A DNA stretch of 8,779 bases from Pseudomonadota bacterium (GTDB taxonomy: Bacteria > Bdellovibrionota > UBA1018 > CAIMNF01), in assembly GCA_027482725.1 (NCBI GenBank), contig JAIXVT010000120.1:1-8779 (forward strand). The letters are read 5' to 3'. Below, piece by piece: positions 1 to 5,800 of the stretch. Under the pieces are notes generated by a model. It was given only the letters and a program-made list of their open reading frames with translations, had not been told where the DNA came from and made no database searches. Position 1 is the first letter of the stretch; every line of letters begins with the position of its first letter. Position numbers and translations under genes: made by a program.

Positions 1-825
1 CCTAAAGTTTTCGAAGCTTTACTTACCAAGGTCTTCCCAAAGACCAAACGCGGAAAAAAGTCAGAGCAAATTGAAAACAAATCTGACCTTCCTTTTGAAG
101 CGTGGGTTGAACTTTATTTAGAAACTTACCCCAGTCCCCATGCGATCAGAATTCATCCTGAGGTTCTTGAGCCAATGATCAGATCACTCGCATCTCGTGT
201 AAGAGAAGTGAATATTGGAAAGACTGATGAGAAAAGCCTTATTCAGCTTTTTGTTATCTTTAGGGTTATTGGGAGAATAGACTACTCACCCCCTCTATCC
301 TCGACATCCGCCGACTTGACAAATCACGGCCGGACTTTAGAACTGAGAAGATCGATCACTCAAGAATTGGGTAAACTTATCGCAAGTCCGGTCTACCGCT
401 TTAGGCGAAAGGCTGTGAATAAAGATTTCTCTGTAGGAAAATTTTCTGAACACGTAGAAATTTTAAACCTCCAAATTGAAGCATTAAAGATTCTACAAAA
501 AATGAACTCAGGCGGAATGCCCCTCAATGTTCATGCTCTAAGTGGGCTAATAGAGAGTCTACTGCAGATGGAATCAACGGCATTTGAAAACGACCTTAAA
601 AAAACAACATTCAAGTATGAGATGGTTTTAGGGCTGTTAGAGAAGTCACAGCAGTCCCTAGGTTTCTTTATCCAGCAAGGGGCTATTCCGTTTGAGAACG
701 TGAAGCATTATTTTTTTGAATCTCAAAAAAACTTTAGAAAGAACCCCCCTTCAAACAAAGTCCAAGCCGAAACGCTTGAACTCCTATTTCAATCTGCTTC
801 TCAATTTTTAGAGAGTCTCGACTAG
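1..825 (+). CDS. Unrecognised hypothetical protein, 5'-truncated by window edge
   Basis: The reading frame is open from base 1 and ends with TAG at 823-825, giving 274 visible residues. The true start lies upstream of the window; an internal ATG at 175 is only the first ATG visible and is unlikely to be the start, because the coding-like frame continues before it. I do not recognise a family. The visible protein is charged, mostly predicted helical, without an obvious signal peptide, transmembrane segment or cysteine motif, so a cytoplasmic protein is most likely. The C-terminal half is rich in Leu, Gln, Phe and Lys with heptad-like stretches (around 'ILNLQIEALKILQKM'), which could form helical bundles or short coiled coils. 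It is on the opposite strand to, and convergent with, the toxin-antitoxin pair. Its base composition is more AT-rich than the large operon at the right of the window, which may hint at accessory DNA. Confidence 0.7.
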   Translation, partial: PKVFEALLTKVFPKTKRGKKSEQIENKSDLPFEAWVELYLETYPSPHAIRIHPEVLEPMIRSLASRVREVNIGKTDEKSLIQLFVIFRVIGRIDYSPPLSSTSADLTNHGRTLELRRSITQELGKLIASPVYRFRRKAVNKDFSVGKFSEHVEILNLQIEALKILQKMNSGGMPLNVHALSGLIESLLQMESTAFENDLKKTTFKYEMVLGLLEKSQQSLGFFIQQGAIPFENVKHYFFESQKNFRKNPPSNKVQAETLELLFQSASQFLESLD

Positions 826-966
826 GATTGGGCACACACTGATGGTCGTTTTAAAACGGTCGGTAAGGGAATCCGGCTGCTAGGAACTAGCTTAACCTTT
901 AAAATTGACCCAATGATCAAGAAATCTTTAAAAATTATCAAACACACTACATGCCCTCGCTCGGCT
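826..966. other. Convergent intergenic gap with two palindromes, possible weak terminator
   Basis: This 141-bp gap separates two genes that converge. It contains a perfect 12-bp palindrome, CGTTTTAAAACG, at 847-858. It also holds a small hairpin, GCTAG-GAA-CTAGC, at 879-891, followed on the + strand by TTAACCTTT. The second could act as a weak terminator for the upstream + strand gene, but the stem is only 5 bp and the T-run is interrupted. No convincing gene is seen here. Confidence 0.3.
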
Positions 967-1275
967 TCACGAAGGCCTCTTATCTTCACTCTCCACGGAC
1001 AACCGCAATCCAATCGCGCGAAGTAACGCGCGAAGAGTTGAAAGCTTTGGATTACCATCTTTAGAAAGCGCCTTGTAAAGACTTTCACGACCAAGGGATG
1101 CTGACTCAGCAATACCTCCAACGCCGTGCGCGCGAGCAACATCGCGTAGGGCGAGTAGAAACACATCTTCTCCATCGTCATCCACAAGGTGCGCATTTAA
1201 ATACGCGGCAGCTTCTTTTGGATCTTTGAGCGACTCAATCAAACTTTCTTCATACTTCTTTGTTCGTTTAGGCAT
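967..1275 (-). CDS. HI1420-like antitoxin (addiction module antidote, HTH)
   Basis: Encodes 102 aa starting at the ATG at 1275-1273. This start was chosen because it gives the family N-terminus and produces an 8-nt overlap (ATGCCTAA) with the toxin stop codon, implying translational coupling. The sequence matches the downstream antidote family of HI1419/HI1420-type type II toxin-antitoxin modules (TIGR02684). It has the 'SLKDPKEAAAYLNAHL' segment near residues 15-30, the 'FLLALRDVARAHGVGGIAE' segment at 39-57, and a Cro/C1-like helix-turn-helix with 'GRESLYKALSKDGNPKLSTL' at 62-81, then 'RALLRAIGLRLSV'. By family knowledge, the antitoxin neutralises the RelE-like toxin by direct binding, and the complex binds DNA to repress its own promoter; the inverted repeat at 1604-1623 is the likely operator. 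The toxin-first order is the HigBA-like order. Length is typical (about 95-105 aa) and the gene looks intact. Confidence 0.93.
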   Translation of the reverse strand: MPKRTKKYEESLIESLKDPKEAAAYLNAHLVDDDGEDVFLLALRDVARAHGVGGIAESASLGRESLYKALSKDGNPKLSTLRALLRAIGLRLSVESEDKRPS

Positions 1276-1597
1276 GGTAGTCTCTCCAATATTCTTTGGC
1301 TTTTTCAATATCCCTAGACTGTGAGCCTTTATCTCCGCCCACAAGTAAAACAACAATTCTGGATCCATCTTCACCAAAATAAACTCTGTATCCTGGTCCA
1401 AAATCGATCTTCAGCTCTGAAACGCCGTCACTTAGTGATCTTGTATTGCCCATATTACCAAGACGAACTCTGTTTAGACGCTTGCGAATAATCGCTCGTG
1501 CCATGAGGTCTTTCAGACCATGAAGCCAATCCTCAAACGGACACTTTCCGTCGGCGGATACATAATTTTGAATTTCTCTTGGCGTTGGCTCCATCAT
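1268..1597 (-). CDS. HI1419-like RelE/HigB-family toxin
   Basis: Encodes 109 aa and begins with a tandem ATGATG at 1597-1592; either ATG could be used. It resembles the phage-derived Gp49/HigB-like branch of the RelE/ParE superfamily (TIGR02683, HI1419 type). Visible signatures are 'CPFEDWLHGLKD' at 19-30, Arg-rich helix 2 with 'RKRLNRVRLGNMG' at 38-50, 'ELKIDFGPGYRVYF' at 61-74, and the C-terminal 'LLVGGDKGSQSRDIEKAKEYW' region at 84-104. Family members are generally mRNA interferases acting on translated mRNA in the cytoplasm; I infer that role here. Arg71 in the GYRVYF strand and the K/R-rich C-terminus are the plausible active-site positions. The gene precedes the antitoxin and overlaps it by 8 nt. 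A strong promoter lies immediately upstream, leaving almost no 5' leader. No truncation or frameshift is visible. Confidence 0.93.
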   Translation of the reverse strand: MMEPTPREIQNYVSADGKCPFEDWLHGLKDLMARAIIRKRLNRVRLGNMGNTRSLSDGVSELKIDFGPGYRVYFGEDGSRIVVLLVGGDKGSQSRDIEKAKEYWRDYHA

Positions 1598-1602
1598 TAA
1601 AA

Positions 1603-1631
1603 ATTGTATCCTACTGGATACAAAAAGTCAA
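1603..1631 (-). promoter_or_regulatory. Promoter of the toxin-antitoxin operon
   Basis: Read on the minus strand, TTGACT (1631-1626) is followed by exactly 17 nt and then TACAAT (1608-1603). These match the sigma-70 consensus at five of six positions each. The last base of the -10 box is only 5 nt before the A of the toxin ATG (1597). Transcription starting 6-7 nt downstream of the -10 would therefore begin at or inside the first start codon, implying a leaderless mRNA. No separate Shine-Dalgarno could fit in such a transcript. Confidence 0.75.
1604..1623. promoter_or_regulatory. Candidate autoregulatory operator of the toxin-antitoxin pair
   Basis: A perfect inverted repeat, TTGTATCC-TACT-GGATACAA, has 8-bp arms and a 4-bp spacer. 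It lies between the -35 and -10 boxes of the toxin promoter and covers five bases of the -10. Binding of a dimeric HTH antitoxin here would directly occlude RNA polymerase, as is typical for this class. Placement and symmetry are seen directly; the identity of the binding protein is inferred. Confidence 0.75.
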
Positions 1632-1691
1632 GTGCTTTTTTCACCTTCCCCGCAATCCCACCTTCACTCTACTATTTCACCCCCAATCTGC

Positions 1692-1697
1692 TACAAT
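1692..1697 (+). promoter_or_regulatory. Possible -10 box of the YkgJ-like gene
   Basis: TACAAT lies 7 nt upstream of the ATG at 1705, and the gap is T followed by six C. No purine-rich ribosome binding site exists between it and the ATG, which points to a leaderless or near-leaderless transcript. There is no good -35 hexamer at 16-18 nt spacing, so this call rests on the -10 alone. Confidence 0.35.
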
Positions 1698-1704
1698 TCC
1701 CCCC

Positions 1705-2148
1705 ATGCCACGCCCCCCCTTTTACGCCGACGGAATCCGATTTGAGTGCCAAGGCTCCGGAAAGTGCTGCACCTCCCGCGGTACCTACGGGTATGTGTAC
1801 TTGACGCGTAAAGACCAACTGAGAATGGCCGAATATTTTAAGTTAACGCTTAAAGATTTCTTGCGCCGATATTGTGGGAAAAAAGACGGGCATGTGCATT
1901 TAAAGAATCCCGAGGATTTTCCGGAATTAAAAAATCACCCGGTTTCGGATTGTATTTTTTTAAAAAACAACGCGTGCTCCATTTATGAGGCCCGTCCCGA
2001 GCACTGCCGCACATGGCCGTTTTGGCCGGAACACATGAGCCCGAAAGCGTGGAACAAAGAAGTCGCTTCGTTTTGCCCTGGGATCGGAAAAGGCAAGCTG
2101 TATTCCGAATCGGAAATACGAGAAATCCTGGCGCGTTCGGAAGAATAA
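1705..2148 (+). CDS. YkgJ family cysteine-cluster protein (zinc/iron-chelating domain)
   Basis: Encodes 147 aa from the ATG at 1705. The frame is open further upstream to 1579, but that extension crosses the divergent promoter region and looks non-coding, and the domain begins right after this ATG. The protein carries the PF03692 pattern: 'FECQGSGKCC' (Cys15, Cys21, Cys22), then 'SDCIFLKNNACSIYEARPEHC' region (Cys83, Cys91, Cys101) with the typical 'YEARPEHCRTWPFW', and 'FCPGIGKG' (Cys124). The cysteines are proposed to chelate zinc or an Fe-S cluster; the biochemical role of YkgJ proteins is largely unknown. There is no signal peptide, so it is probably cytoplasmic. Length is normal for a minimal family member. 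It diverges from the toxin-antitoxin pair and converges on the next gene with only 3 bp between the stop codons. A C7 tract covers codons 3-5. Confidence 0.9.
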   Translation: MPRPPFYADGIRFECQGSGKCCTSRGTYGYVYLTRKDQLRMAEYFKLTLKDFLRRYCGKKDGHVHLKNPEDFPELKNHPVSDCIFLKNNACSIYEARPEHCRTWPFWPEHMSPKAWNKEVASFCPGIGKGKLYSESEIREILARSEE

Positions 2149-2151
2149 AAA

Positions 2152-3078
2152 TTAAAAATAAATTTGAGTGGCGAGTGACGTTGCACCCGGAATGTAATTG
2201 TAAAGGGCACCTACGGTCACCTTTTTGGTGAGTCGCCATTGGATTGCCCCGTGCCATTGTCCCACGCGACCGTCCTGCTGAAAAAATAAAAACCGGCGCG
2301 ATAACGTCACCATTGCAGGACCAAATTGCGTAGTGGTGGTGAAAATGTGAATCGGATCAAGCGCAAAGCCACCGTAATTGCGCAAGTAGTTGTATTCGAA
2401 TTCCAAAAATAAAATCCGTGCCGTTGCAATTCCACTCAAAAAAGTAATTCTTGAGAGCTGAGTTGCCACTTTCTCCCGGCTCACCCCGACCCCTACCGAC
2501 AACCACGGCACACTGAACATCAACGCGGGACCGCCTCCAAGAGTGTTCGTGGTCGCATTAAAACGCGCGGACAAACCCAAATCCAATTTGGGACGCCACG
2601 ATGCTTTTGATTTCCACAAATTTACTGCCGTACCCAAGTTAAAGTTCGGAAGCGAACTCTGAGCCGGTTCGTAAGGCTTGAGCGTTGTGACCAAACGCCC
2701 TCCGGTTGAACGTTGAACCACATCGTTTCCCTGAAAGGTGTTATTGCTTGCGGTCGATAATCCGGCACCAAACTTTTGGAACCCTTTCACCAGTGAAAAT
2801 GTTGGTGCGAATTCCCGAGAGGGTTGCCGCAGTAACGTGCCGATGACCTCAACCCCGTAGCCCGACGGTTCAGTAGGAAGTGATGCGGGAGTCATGTTAA
2901 AACTTTGCGCAAAAGTCGAAGATGCCCCTGAAGGACGGGAAGAAGAGGCTGAACCTTTACAGGTGATCTCATAAAGCCCCGGCATAAACTCTTTGTAGTA
3001 ATCACAGATCCCAGCAGCAAATGCGGGGGGAGAAAGACTGAGAAATAGAAAAACTAAAATGATTTTTAATTCACGCAT
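2152..3078 (-). CDS. Secreted, probable outer-membrane beta-barrel protein
   Basis: Encodes 308 aa from the ATG at 3078; a GTG at 3090 in frame would add four residues. I prefer the ATG because it gives a compact signal peptide (MRELKIILVFLFLSLSPPAFA, cut near AFA-AG) and an 8-nt overlap (ATGCGTGA) with the upstream gene. No strong Shine-Dalgarno precedes either start, so translation may depend on coupling. After the signal, two cysteines (Cys25 and Cys40) bracket a short N-terminal segment and could form a disulfide. A Ser-rich linker follows, then alternating polar/hydrophobic strands with many Tyr, Phe and Gly. The protein ends in 'LATQIYF', with the terminal Phe expected of a BamA-recognised outer-membrane barrel. 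I do not recognise a named family or substrate. It sits downstream of, and overlaps, an AAA/DUF4143 ATPase gene, a pairing with no obvious functional logic. Confidence 0.75.
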   Translation of the reverse strand: MRELKIILVFLFLSLSPPAFAAGICDYYKEFMPGLYEITCKGSASSSRPSGASSTFAQSFNMTPASLPTEPSGYGVEVIGTLLRQPSREFAPTFSLVKGFQKFGAGLSTASNNTFQGNDVVQRSTGGRLVTTLKPYEPAQSSLPNFNLGTAVNLWKSKASWRPKLDLGLSARFNATTNTLGGGPALMFSVPWLSVGVGVSREKVATQLSRITFLSGIATARILFLEFEYNYLRNYGGFALDPIHIFTTTTQFGPAMVTLSRRFLFFQQDGRVGQWHGAIQWRLTKKVTVGALYNYIPGATSLATQIYF

Positions 3079-4216
3079 TAAATTCGCCACGATGAAGTGC
3101 GGTTAAAAAAGATGTCATATCATAGCACTCTATTCCACCCGTCCATGATTTGATCTGCGAATCAAATGACACCATAATATGACGTCTAAACACCTTCTCT
3201 TCTTGAAGGGCACGAAGTCCCTTGAAATCCCGCTCTGCCAAGCGTTGAGTGGACTTGGTTTCAAGGGCAATCCGATCGCCAATACAAAAATCAACCTCGT
3301 GACCGGCGGTCGATCTCCAATACGAGATAGGTTCATAAGTTTGGGAGTAACTTTGATGGGACCTGAGCTCATGGAACATCCAGTGTTCGAGTGCGTTGCC
3401 AAATTCACTCGAGTTTCGATTAAGCTCCTTGCGGTCTAAGAGAGAAGCCTGAACCCCTGAATCAAAATAATAAAATTTAGCCGTTTGAATCGCCTTTCTT
3501 TTTTTACTCTCACGCCACGGCTCCAAAAAATGTCCGATAAGGGTGTCTTTCAAAATCTGAAAATATGCCCTTACCGTTGTTTCTGAGATCCCCGTATCGC
3601 TTGCAACATGGGCGTAATTAAGAAGTTGGCCCGACTGAAGCGCAGAGACTTTCAGAAATCGTGTAAAACGGCCAAGATTTCTTACGGCAGCTTCTTCTTC
3701 GATTTCTTCTTTAAGATAGAGATCGGTGTAGGCTTTAAGCTCCGACCACGGATCATCACTGAGTAAAACCGAGGGCAGACTCCCATAGGCGAGTTTTTTC
3801 TCTAATGGAATCGTTGGGCATTCGGCATGAACCAATCCAAACATCTCTAACTTCCGAGCGCGACCTGCTAAAAGATTGGCCGAGACTCGGCGTAGCTTAC
3901 GAGCACTACTCCCAGTGAGTAAAAACCTGATGTGCTCACGCTCGATGAGATCGTGAACCTCATCGAGGAGCTCAGGTACTTTTTGGATCTCGTCTAGCAC
4001 GATGCCCTTTTTGGTTCGATCGATCATGAGCCGTAAGTCGCCGGGATTTTGGAGCAGCCTTAGCCGGGTTTCACTCCGCAGGAGATTGATGATTTGGTAG
4101 TCCGTCCCCAGAGACTGATGAATCAGTGTTGTTTTTCCGACCGCACGTGGCCCCAGCAAAAAATGACTTTTCTTGTCCAGTTTATCGTTAAGAGTGAGGA
4201 GCCGAGGGAGGATCAT
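3071..4216 (-). CDS. AAA ATPase with C-terminal DUF4143 domain
   Basis: Encodes 381 aa, typical length for the family. The N-terminal AAA_14-type domain shows Walker A 'GPRAVGKTT' (22-30), Walker B 'GIVLDEIQK' (71-79) and sensor-like 'LLTGSSARKL' (100-108). The middle region (about 160-235) contains a winged-helix-like segment, 'LLNYAHVASDTGISETTVRAY' region at 198-218. The C-terminal DUF4143 domain resembles a PD-(D/E)XK nuclease fold: 'GNALEHWMFHEL' with Glu277, 'YWRSTAGHEVDF' with Asp309, and 'ALETKS' with Glu319 and Lys321. The catalytic-type residues all appear present. The cellular role of these widespread, patchily distributed ATPases is not established; I do not assign one. The start at 4216 gives the canonical N-terminus (MILPRLL) but lacks a Shine-Dalgarno. 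The gene overlaps the downstream beta-barrel gene by 8 nt and is preceded by a repeat-rich region that may hold its regulatory sites. Confidence 0.9.
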   Translation of the reverse strand: MILPRLLTLNDKLDKKSHFLLGPRAVGKTTLIHQSLGTDYQIINLLRSETRLRLLQNPGDLRLMIDRTKKGIVLDEIQKVPELLDEVHDLIEREHIRFLLTGSSARKLRRVSANLLAGRARKLEMFGLVHAECPTIPLEKKLAYGSLPSVLLSDDPWSELKAYTDLYLKEEIEEEAAVRNLGRFTRFLKVSALQSGQLLNYAHVASDTGISETTVRAYFQILKDTLIGHFLEPWRESKKRKAIQTAKFYYFDSGVQASLLDRKELNRNSSEFGNALEHWMFHELRSHQSYSQTYEPISYWRSTAGHEVDFCIGDRIALETKSTQRLAERDFKGLRALQEEKVFRRHIMVSFDSQIKSWTGGIECYDMTSFLTALHRGEFNA

Positions 4217-4452
4217 GAAATGAGCTTATCATGACAATCCACAGCGGATAACCCTATTATCATGATAATCCGCGACGACGGTGTGGGATATCCACCCCTC
4301 TAAAACCCCCCCAGAACATTGTTCCTGGAACCACTTAACCCATTGAATTCGCAAGCCATTCAACCCAAGCCGCAAAACCCACCGTAAAACAGCGATAACC
4401 TATTGATAATACAGTAAAACAGGCGGACCTAGGCGCAATGTTCTGGGGGGTT
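4217..4452. other. 236-bp non-coding gap rich in repeats and palindromes
   Basis: No credible gene is found here on either strand. It lies between the end of the permease/LolA-like/outer-membrane operon and the start of the ATPase gene, so it should hold a terminator for the first and a promoter for the second. It contains a pair of 15-bp direct repeats (4226-4240, 4257-4271), the palindrome GGATATCC (4286-4293), overlapping small palindromes GAACATTGTTC (4314-4324) and GTTCCTGGAAC (4321-4331), two copies of GTAAAACAG 30 bp apart (4384, 4414), and most of a long inverted repeat. I could not identify a convincing -35/-10 pair for the ATPase gene. Confidence 0.7.
4226..4271. repeat. Tandem near-identical 15-bp sites upstream of the ATPase gene
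   Basis: TTATCATGACAATCC at 4226-4240 and TTATCATGATAATCC at 4257-4271 differ at one base and start 31 bp apart, about three helical turns, so both would face the same side of the DNA. The second copy contains a 14-bp perfect palindrome, ATTATCATGATAAT (4256-4269). They sit 10-55 bp upstream of the ATPase start codon, so paired operator sites are a natural reading. The DNA-binding protein is unknown. Confidence 0.55.
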
Positions 4453-4460
4453 TTAGAGGG
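4296..4460. repeat. 25/26-bp inverted repeat enclosing 114 bp (MITE-like or long-loop terminator)
   Basis: The left arm, 4296-4321, begins CCCTCTAAAACCCCCCC and ends AGAACATTG. The right arm, 4436-4460, is its reverse complement except that the C/G run is 6 rather than 7 long. The arms enclose 114 bp with no coding potential. The right arm runs into the outer-membrane protein gene and supplies its last Leu codon and TAA stop. Two readings are possible: terminal inverted repeats of a small (about 165-bp) non-autonomous mobile element, or a bidirectional terminator with a large loop, since each arm ends in a G-run followed by TTTT when transcribed outward. I found no clear target-site duplication next to the arms. 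Confidence 0.6.
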
Positions 4461-5799
4461 AAAACTCCCCGTGCACCCCCACCGACGACAACGGGCGCAA
4501 TGCCCCAAGCGGCTGGTTGGGCGCCCCGCGGTAAAGGTCGGCGATCACCGACACCTTTACCTGATCGGTGAGCCGGTGGTACACCGACGGGCGGAGCAAA
4601 AAGTTTTGTGCCGTAAAATATCCGTACATCATCGCATCGGCCCCCCATCCGGATTCCGGATCATCCCAAGACAGGCGAACCGTTGCTCCAAGAACAGAAG
4701 GATCTTGAGCATTAAGGAGTGTTCGGTTGAATTCCTGGAGGGGAGCCAACGGATCACTTAAAACGCGTGAGTCCCACCCAAAAAAATACCGGTGTAAAAT
4801 CTGTACCTGCATTCGGACATCCGTCCACAGCGGACGCTCGACACCCACAACCGATTCCAATCTCGGCGGCACAAACACCCTCTCGCCTACGGTTGCTGCA
4901 CGTTGATCGGTCCACCAGTAGGCGGATTCCCAGCGCACCACCCAGTCTTGACCGATCCCGAATGATCCATCTGTCCCCACAGCGCGCGCACGGACATAGC
5001 GCGGCACCAGTGTTGCCGCCCCCCCTATGCCCACCACATCAAACTGTGGCCAAACCGAATACCCATCAAACATACTTACGGATACATCTACATCCGAACC
5101 TAAATACGATACTCGCGCGCCGACTGCGGGCCGATCAAAATCCAAAGACATCGTGCGGGGCTCACGCAAAATCGGCACGCCTGCACGCGCCTCTAGGTCG
5201 CTTGGAATCAGGTAACGTTGCTTGGGAGTCGACGCCATGACGACCGCATCCAAAACCCAGGGCGAATCGGATGCACCGATCACCTGCCGCAGGGATGCGG
5301 TCAACCCGCCGAGTCGCCGCTGTTCATCGATAGGGGTGAGATAAACAAAATCTTTCGCTGTAAAGTAATCCGTCGGGTTTACCCCATCAGACTTGCCCCA
5401 CGGGACAATTTGCTGGCCAAGTCTCAGTGTCGTTGCACCGTCCGAATACTCGCCATAAAATTCCCGAACTAAAAATTCGTTTCGATATGTGCCTGGATGG
5501 TCCATACGACTGTTCGCAAAGGCATCTAGCCTCACATCCGAAGTGCCACCCAAGCGACCATATTGAACGGTAGCTATTGGATTCAATGACAAGGAGTTTT
5601 GAGCAAAACGGGAGGGCTGCCCGGCCACGGTATTAAAAACCTGCGAGGTCCAAGCCTTGAGTCTTGGACTCCATTCGGGAGAAGCTTCATCGGCAGAACT
5701 CTCACCAGAAAACAACAGTTGCGTGCCTAAAGAAAAAAGCAAAATAAAAAATGAAGCACTTCTCCCAACGACAACATCTTCAATACTTGTCCTCCGCAT
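4453..5799 (-). CDS. DUF1302-like outer-membrane beta-barrel protein
   Basis: Encodes 448 aa from the ATG at 5799, one base after the TGA of the upstream LolA-like gene (TGATATG), so translation is very likely coupled. Residues about 14-36 form a hydrophobic signal peptide cut near 'ESSA-DEA'. The mature protein is built of amphipathic strands. Its best signature is 'LRLGQQIVPWGKSDGVNPTDY' region at 126-145, the motif seen in DUF1302 and alginate-export-like outer-membrane proteins, which often sit beside PF17131 LolA-like genes. The C-terminus, 'VGVHGEFSL', alternates outward hydrophobics and ends in Leu rather than the usual Phe. Expected location is the outer membrane, where it may accept or export a lipid or lipidated substrate delivered by the periplasmic partner; that role is inferred. 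The final Leu codon and stop lie inside the inverted-repeat arm at 4436-4460, so the original 3' end may have been altered. Confidence 0.83.
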   Translation of the reverse strand: MRRTSIEDVVVGRSASFFILLFSLGTQLLFSGESSADEASPEWSPRLKAWTSQVFNTVAGQPSRFAQNSLSLNPIATVQYGRLGGTSDVRLDAFANSRMDHPGTYRNEFLVREFYGEYSDGATTLRLGQQIVPWGKSDGVNPTDYFTAKDFVYLTPIDEQRRLGGLTASLRQVIGASDSPWVLDAVVMASTPKQRYLIPSDLEARAGVPILREPRTMSLDFDRPAVGARVSYLGSDVDVSVSMFDGYSVWPQFDVVGIGGAATLVPRYVRARAVGTDGSFGIGQDWVVRWESAYWWTDQRAATVGERVFVPPRLESVVGVERPLWTDVRMQVQILHRYFFGWDSRVLSDPLAPLQEFNRTLLNAQDPSVLGATVRLSWDDPESGWGADAMMYGYFTAQNFLLRPSVYHRLTDQVKVSVIADLYRGAPNQPLGALRPLSSVGVHGEFSL

Positions 5800-5800
5800 A

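Noticed and set aside
822..1196. 124-residue minus-strand open frame overlapping the antitoxin gene
   Set aside because: It lies largely inside the antitoxin coding sequence in another frame, and the antitoxin matches a known family across its whole length.
2216..2233. Hairpin-like sequence TCACC-TTTTT-GGTGA resembling a terminator
   Set aside because: It lies inside the beta-barrel coding sequence, has only a 5-bp stem and no following T-run; probably chance.
4217..4300. Possible sigma-70 promoter for the ATPase gene using GATAAT within the palindrome
   Set aside because: No acceptable -35 hexamer at 16-18 nt spacing (the 17-nt position reads ACACCG), so I did not call it.
4226..4422. Short repeats considered as a CRISPR array
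   Set aside because: Repeat units are of different kinds, too short and too few, with no regular repeat-spacer pattern and no cas genes.
4400..4648. Minus-strand open frame of 82 residues spanning the repeat region
   Set aside because: It runs in a different frame through the 3' end of the barrel gene and has low-complexity Gly/Pro/Arg composition.
4438..5240. Plus-strand open frames of 107 and 157 residues opposite the outer-membrane protein gene
   Set aside because: They are Pro/Arg/His-rich antisense shadows of a well-supported barrel gene, with no ribosome binding site or family resemblance.
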